Source: Mycobacterium sp. D16Q14
Lineage (GTDB): Bacteria > Actinomycetota > Actinomycetes > Mycobacteriales > Mycobacteriaceae
Direction: 5' to 3'
DNA: 64,000 nt
NCBI GenBank assembly: GCA_002013415.1
Contig: MAEX01000003.1
Span: forward strand, 62,001-126,000
In this document: positions 61,918 through 64,000 of the stretch, one piece after another
How the letters are laid out: each line of letters opens with the position of its first letter
How positions within the stretch are numbered: the stretch's first letter is position 1
Position numbers and translations under genes: made by a program
Notes under the pieces: model-generated
Seen by the model: only the letters and a program-made list of their open reading frames with translations
Database searches by the model: none
Told to the model about the DNA's origin: nothing

Positions 61918-62859
61918 ATGGCCATTGTTCTGGAAGACATGCTGCAGACCATCAAGGACAAGCAGTGGGCCCTGGCCGATGTGGACTGGGAAGCTCCTGG
62001 CGCCGAGCAGATCACCGACGAGCAGCGGCCCAAGCTGAAGGCCTTCATGGCAGACCTGGTGTGGATCGAAAATATCGGCGCGCGCGGGTTTTCGGCGTTG
62101 GCCAAAAAGGCCCCCAATGAGACGCTCGCGGAGATCTACCGGTACTTCCACGCCGAGGAACAAAAGCACGCCAATGCCGAGCTGGCGTTGATGCGGCGCT
62201 GGGGCATGCTCGAGAAGGATGAAGTTCCTGTACCGAATGTGAACGTGCGCTTGGCCATTGAATGGCTGGACCGATACTCGGACGGGTTGTCGCTCACCGT
62301 GTTGGGCACCATCATCCCGCTACTGGAAGTGGCCCTGGACGGCGCGCTGCTGAAGTTCCTGCTGGAGGAGGTCCATGACCCCGTCTGTCACCAGGCCTTC
62401 CGACATATCAACTCTGACGAATCGCGTCATCTGGCAGTGGATTTCCATGTACTAGACATGATGGGGCAGGGCAATCTGCGCCGCGTCATCATCGAGAATG
62501 TCGCCACGGTGCTCAACCCTTCGTTGTTGATGGGGTTGCTGTTGGGGCTCGGCACGGGAATCCCGCTCATCAACAGAATCAAGGGCAATCTGATCGGCAT
62601 GGGCCTGCGTGAACAGCGTTTGTACGACGCCATGGAGCGGTTCGTCAATGTCGGCAGCCGCGGCAAGGGCACTCGGTTGCTGGTGTACCAGGTACTGCGG
62701 CTCGGCGCGGCGATGATCACCAACGAGCAGAACCCGCTTCACGGCCCGTATCACGCTGTGGCCAACACCATGGTCAAGCTGTCCGACTACTACCCGAAGC
62801 GCTGGCTTGCCGAACAGCCGAGCTGGTCCAAGGAACTCACTTATGAGGCCATTGCATGA
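61918..62859 (+). CDS. Ferritin-like diiron protein
   Basis: A 313-residue helical protein from ATG 61918 with a GAAGG site. Carboxylate-bridged diiron ligands are visible: Glu in LVWIENIGARGFS, EEQKH in RYFHAEEQKHANAELALMRRWG, Glu in PLLEVALDGALLKFLLEEVHDPVCHQAF and DESRH in NSDESRHLAVDFH. This is the ferritin-like oxidase/reductase pattern. A hydrophobic segment (LLMGLLLGLGTGIPLI) lies beyond it. It probably activates O2 to modify a small molecule or lipid, together with the flanking monooxygenases. It overlaps the next gene by four bases. Confidence 0.8.
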   Translation: MAIVLEDMLQTIKDKQWALADVDWEAPGAEQITDEQRPKLKAFMADLVWIENIGARGFSALAKKAPNETLAEIYRYFHAEEQKHANAELALMRRWGMLEKDEVPVPNVNVRLAIEWLDRYSDGLSLTVLGTIIPLLEVALDGALLKFLLEEVHDPVCHQAFRHINSDESRHLAVDFHVLDMMGQGNLRRVIIENVATVLNPSLLMGLLLGLGTGIPLINRIKGNLIGMGLREQRLYDAMERFVNVGSRGKGTRLLVYQVLRLGAAMITNEQNPLHGPYHAVANTMVKLSDYYPKRWLAEQPSWSKELTYEAIA

Positions 62860-64000
62860 CCGGCCAACCTGATCATTACGTGGCCGTCATCGGCGCGGGG
62901 CTGGCCGGATTCGGTATCGGATTGGAGTTGCGCCGCCGGGGTATCGAAGACTTCGTCATTTTTGAGCGCATGGATGGCGTTGGCGGCACCTGGCGTCAGA
63001 ACGTCTATCCCGGTATCGGCGTGGACATCCCGGCGCAGGCCTACCAGTTCCGCCATGCTCTGAACCCGGAGTGGACCAGGTTTTACGCCAAGGGCGGGGA
63101 GGTACTCAGCTACATCGAGCGGCTGTACCGAGAAAACGACGTGCAGCGTTTTGTCCGATTCGGCAGCGATGTGGGAGCGCGTACGTGGGACGAGGATGCG
63201 AAGTTCTGGCGGCTCCGGGTCAACGGGCGGGAGGTGACGGCGAGGTTCGTCGTCGCGGCGGCCGGGCCGTTTCCCGAACCCAAACCGGCTGACCTGAAGG
63301 GGCTGGACGACTTCCGCGGCACCATCCTTCGGTCGGCCGCCTGGGACCACAGCATCGAGCTGAAGGGTAAGCGCGTCGCCGTCATCGGCACCGGGGCCAG
63401 CGCCGTGCAGATCATTCCGGAGATCGCGGGCGAAGTAGACCATCTCGACGTCTACCAGCGCACCCCGATCTGGGTCTTCCCCAAGGTCGACCCGAGCATG
63501 CCGGCACCCTTGCGCGCGTTGTTCCGCCGGGTGCCCACCACGCAACGGTTACTTCAGGAAAGTCTGGAGTTCATCGTCGGCGGTGCGCTCGTCTACGGGG
63601 TGCTGTATGCCGGTCGTCTCGGCAACACCCCGGGGGCGCTGCGTTGGCTACTGGGCAATGTCTCCTATCGGTTGCAGGTGCCCGATAAGGAGCTGCGGGC
63701 CAGGCTCACGCCCGACTACGACTTCGGGTGCAAACGCCCTGCCACGTCCAACACGTACCTGCCGACCTTCAACCGGGTCAACGTGGAGCTCGTGACCGAC
63801 CCGATCGAGACCATCACCGAGAAGGGCGTCCGAACCGCCGCAGGTGCGGAACGAGAGATCGATGTCTTGGTCCTCGCCACCGGTTTCCGGTTGTTCTTCG
63901 ATCCACAGGTGTACCGGGACCGGCCGGTGATCGGCCGGGACGGCTTCGATCTGGCCGACTTCTACCAGAGCCACGTACCGCAGAGCTATCACGGCTTCTC
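62856..64000 (+). CDS. Baeyer-Villiger-type flavin monooxygenase (5' part; runs off the window)
   Basis: ATG 62856 (ATGA overlap) opens a frame that continues past the window end, giving 381 codons here. VAVIGAGLAGFGIGLELRRRG is the FAD motif, and FERMDGVGGTWRQNVYPGIGVDIPAQAYQFRHALNPEW is the GGTW segment of class B monooxygenases. A second Rossmann motif follows (RVAVIGTGASAVQIIPEIAG), then YQRTPIWVFPKVD and LVLATGFRLFF. It is related to MymA and EtaA. It inserts oxygen next to a ketone using NADPH and O2. It is the fourth gene of the SDR–fusion–diiron operon. Confidence 0.9.
   Translation, partial: MTGQPDHYVAVIGAGLAGFGIGLELRRRGIEDFVIFERMDGVGGTWRQNVYPGIGVDIPAQAYQFRHALNPEWTRFYAKGGEVLSYIERLYRENDVQRFVRFGSDVGARTWDEDAKFWRLRVNGREVTARFVVAAAGPFPEPKPADLKGLDDFRGTILRSAAWDHSIELKGKRVAVIGTGASAVQIIPEIAGEVDHLDVYQRTPIWVFPKVDPSMPAPLRALFRRVPTTQRLLQESLEFIVGGALVYGVLYAGRLGNTPGALRWLLGNVSYRLQVPDKELRARLTPDYDFGCKRPATSNTYLPTFNRVNVELVTDPIETITEKGVRTAAGAEREIDVLVLATGFRLFFDPQVYRDRPVIGRDGFDLADFYQSHVPQSYHGF

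Overview
The window is chromosomal DNA of a mycobacterium. GC content is high and gene starts are often GTG or overlap the previous stop. The order thioesterase – isocitrate lyase – fadB2 – umaA – madR – DUF445 – XRE – hbhA – DUF2516 – DUF2599 … deoC – DUF2993 – nitrilase … murB – lprQ – SDR – ROK – mshA – YbjN matches my recollection of M. tuberculosis Rv0466–Rv0487. Inserted blocks (mycobactin mbt-2 genes, a TPR/CHAT locus, a urea/guanidine carboxylase-like operon, a two-component system) suggest a rapid grower, possibly Mycobacteroides (abscessus/chelonae group). That species call is inference; no rRNA gene is present.

Layout: 1–4.6 kb holds a partial gene, a GAP-family membrane protein, two decayed pseudogenes joined by a deletion (GlxA-type regulator and MFS transporter), a CPBP protease and an acyl-ACP thioesterase. 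4.9–7.3 kb has icl and fadB2 (glyoxylate shunt and beta-oxidation). 7.4–12.4 kb has a TcrX/TcrY-like two-component system, a GT39-type glycosyltransferase and a small Pro-rich secreted protein. Each of these three transcription units is preceded by the same 11-bp-period direct repeats. 12.4–14.3 kb is a TetR/hydrolase pair with twin operators. 14.5–20.4 kb is an operon for a permease, UAAP1, UAAP2 and a carboxyltransferase-only protein, plus a divergent TetR. 20.5–27.1 kb has umaA, a PPK2, madR, DUF445, XRE, hbhA and an Rpf. 27.2–31.1 kb is the iron-regulated mbtL-M-N/mbtK locus with two IdeR boxes. 31.1–35.3 kb has a truncated ICL/PEPM remnant, deoC, DUF2993, a nitrilase, a methyltransferase and an LpqH-like lipoprotein. 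35.4–41.2 kb is a TPR protein, a CHAT protease and three unrecognised proteins. 41.3–49.7 kb has a frameshifted amidase, two DUF2505 proteins, murB, a four-gene Lgt-like/radical SAM operon and an MFS/HxlR pair. 49.8–56.6 kb is the cell-wall and mycothiol region (L,D-transpeptidase, SDR, a Cys-rich leader ORF, ROK regulator, mshA, YbjN). 56.6–64 kb has an acyl-CoA ligase, a PNPOx protein and an oxidative operon: SDR, monooxygenase–esterase fusion, diiron protein and a Baeyer-Villiger-type monooxygenase cut by the window end.

Main items to follow: the TPR–CHAT locus; the Lgt-like/radical SAM operon; the Cys-rich leaderless ORF upstream of the ROK–mshA region; the shared 11-bp repeats; and the (CCGC)4 tract that exactly explains the amidase frameshift. 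No rRNA, tRNA, CRISPR array or insertion sequence was recognised.
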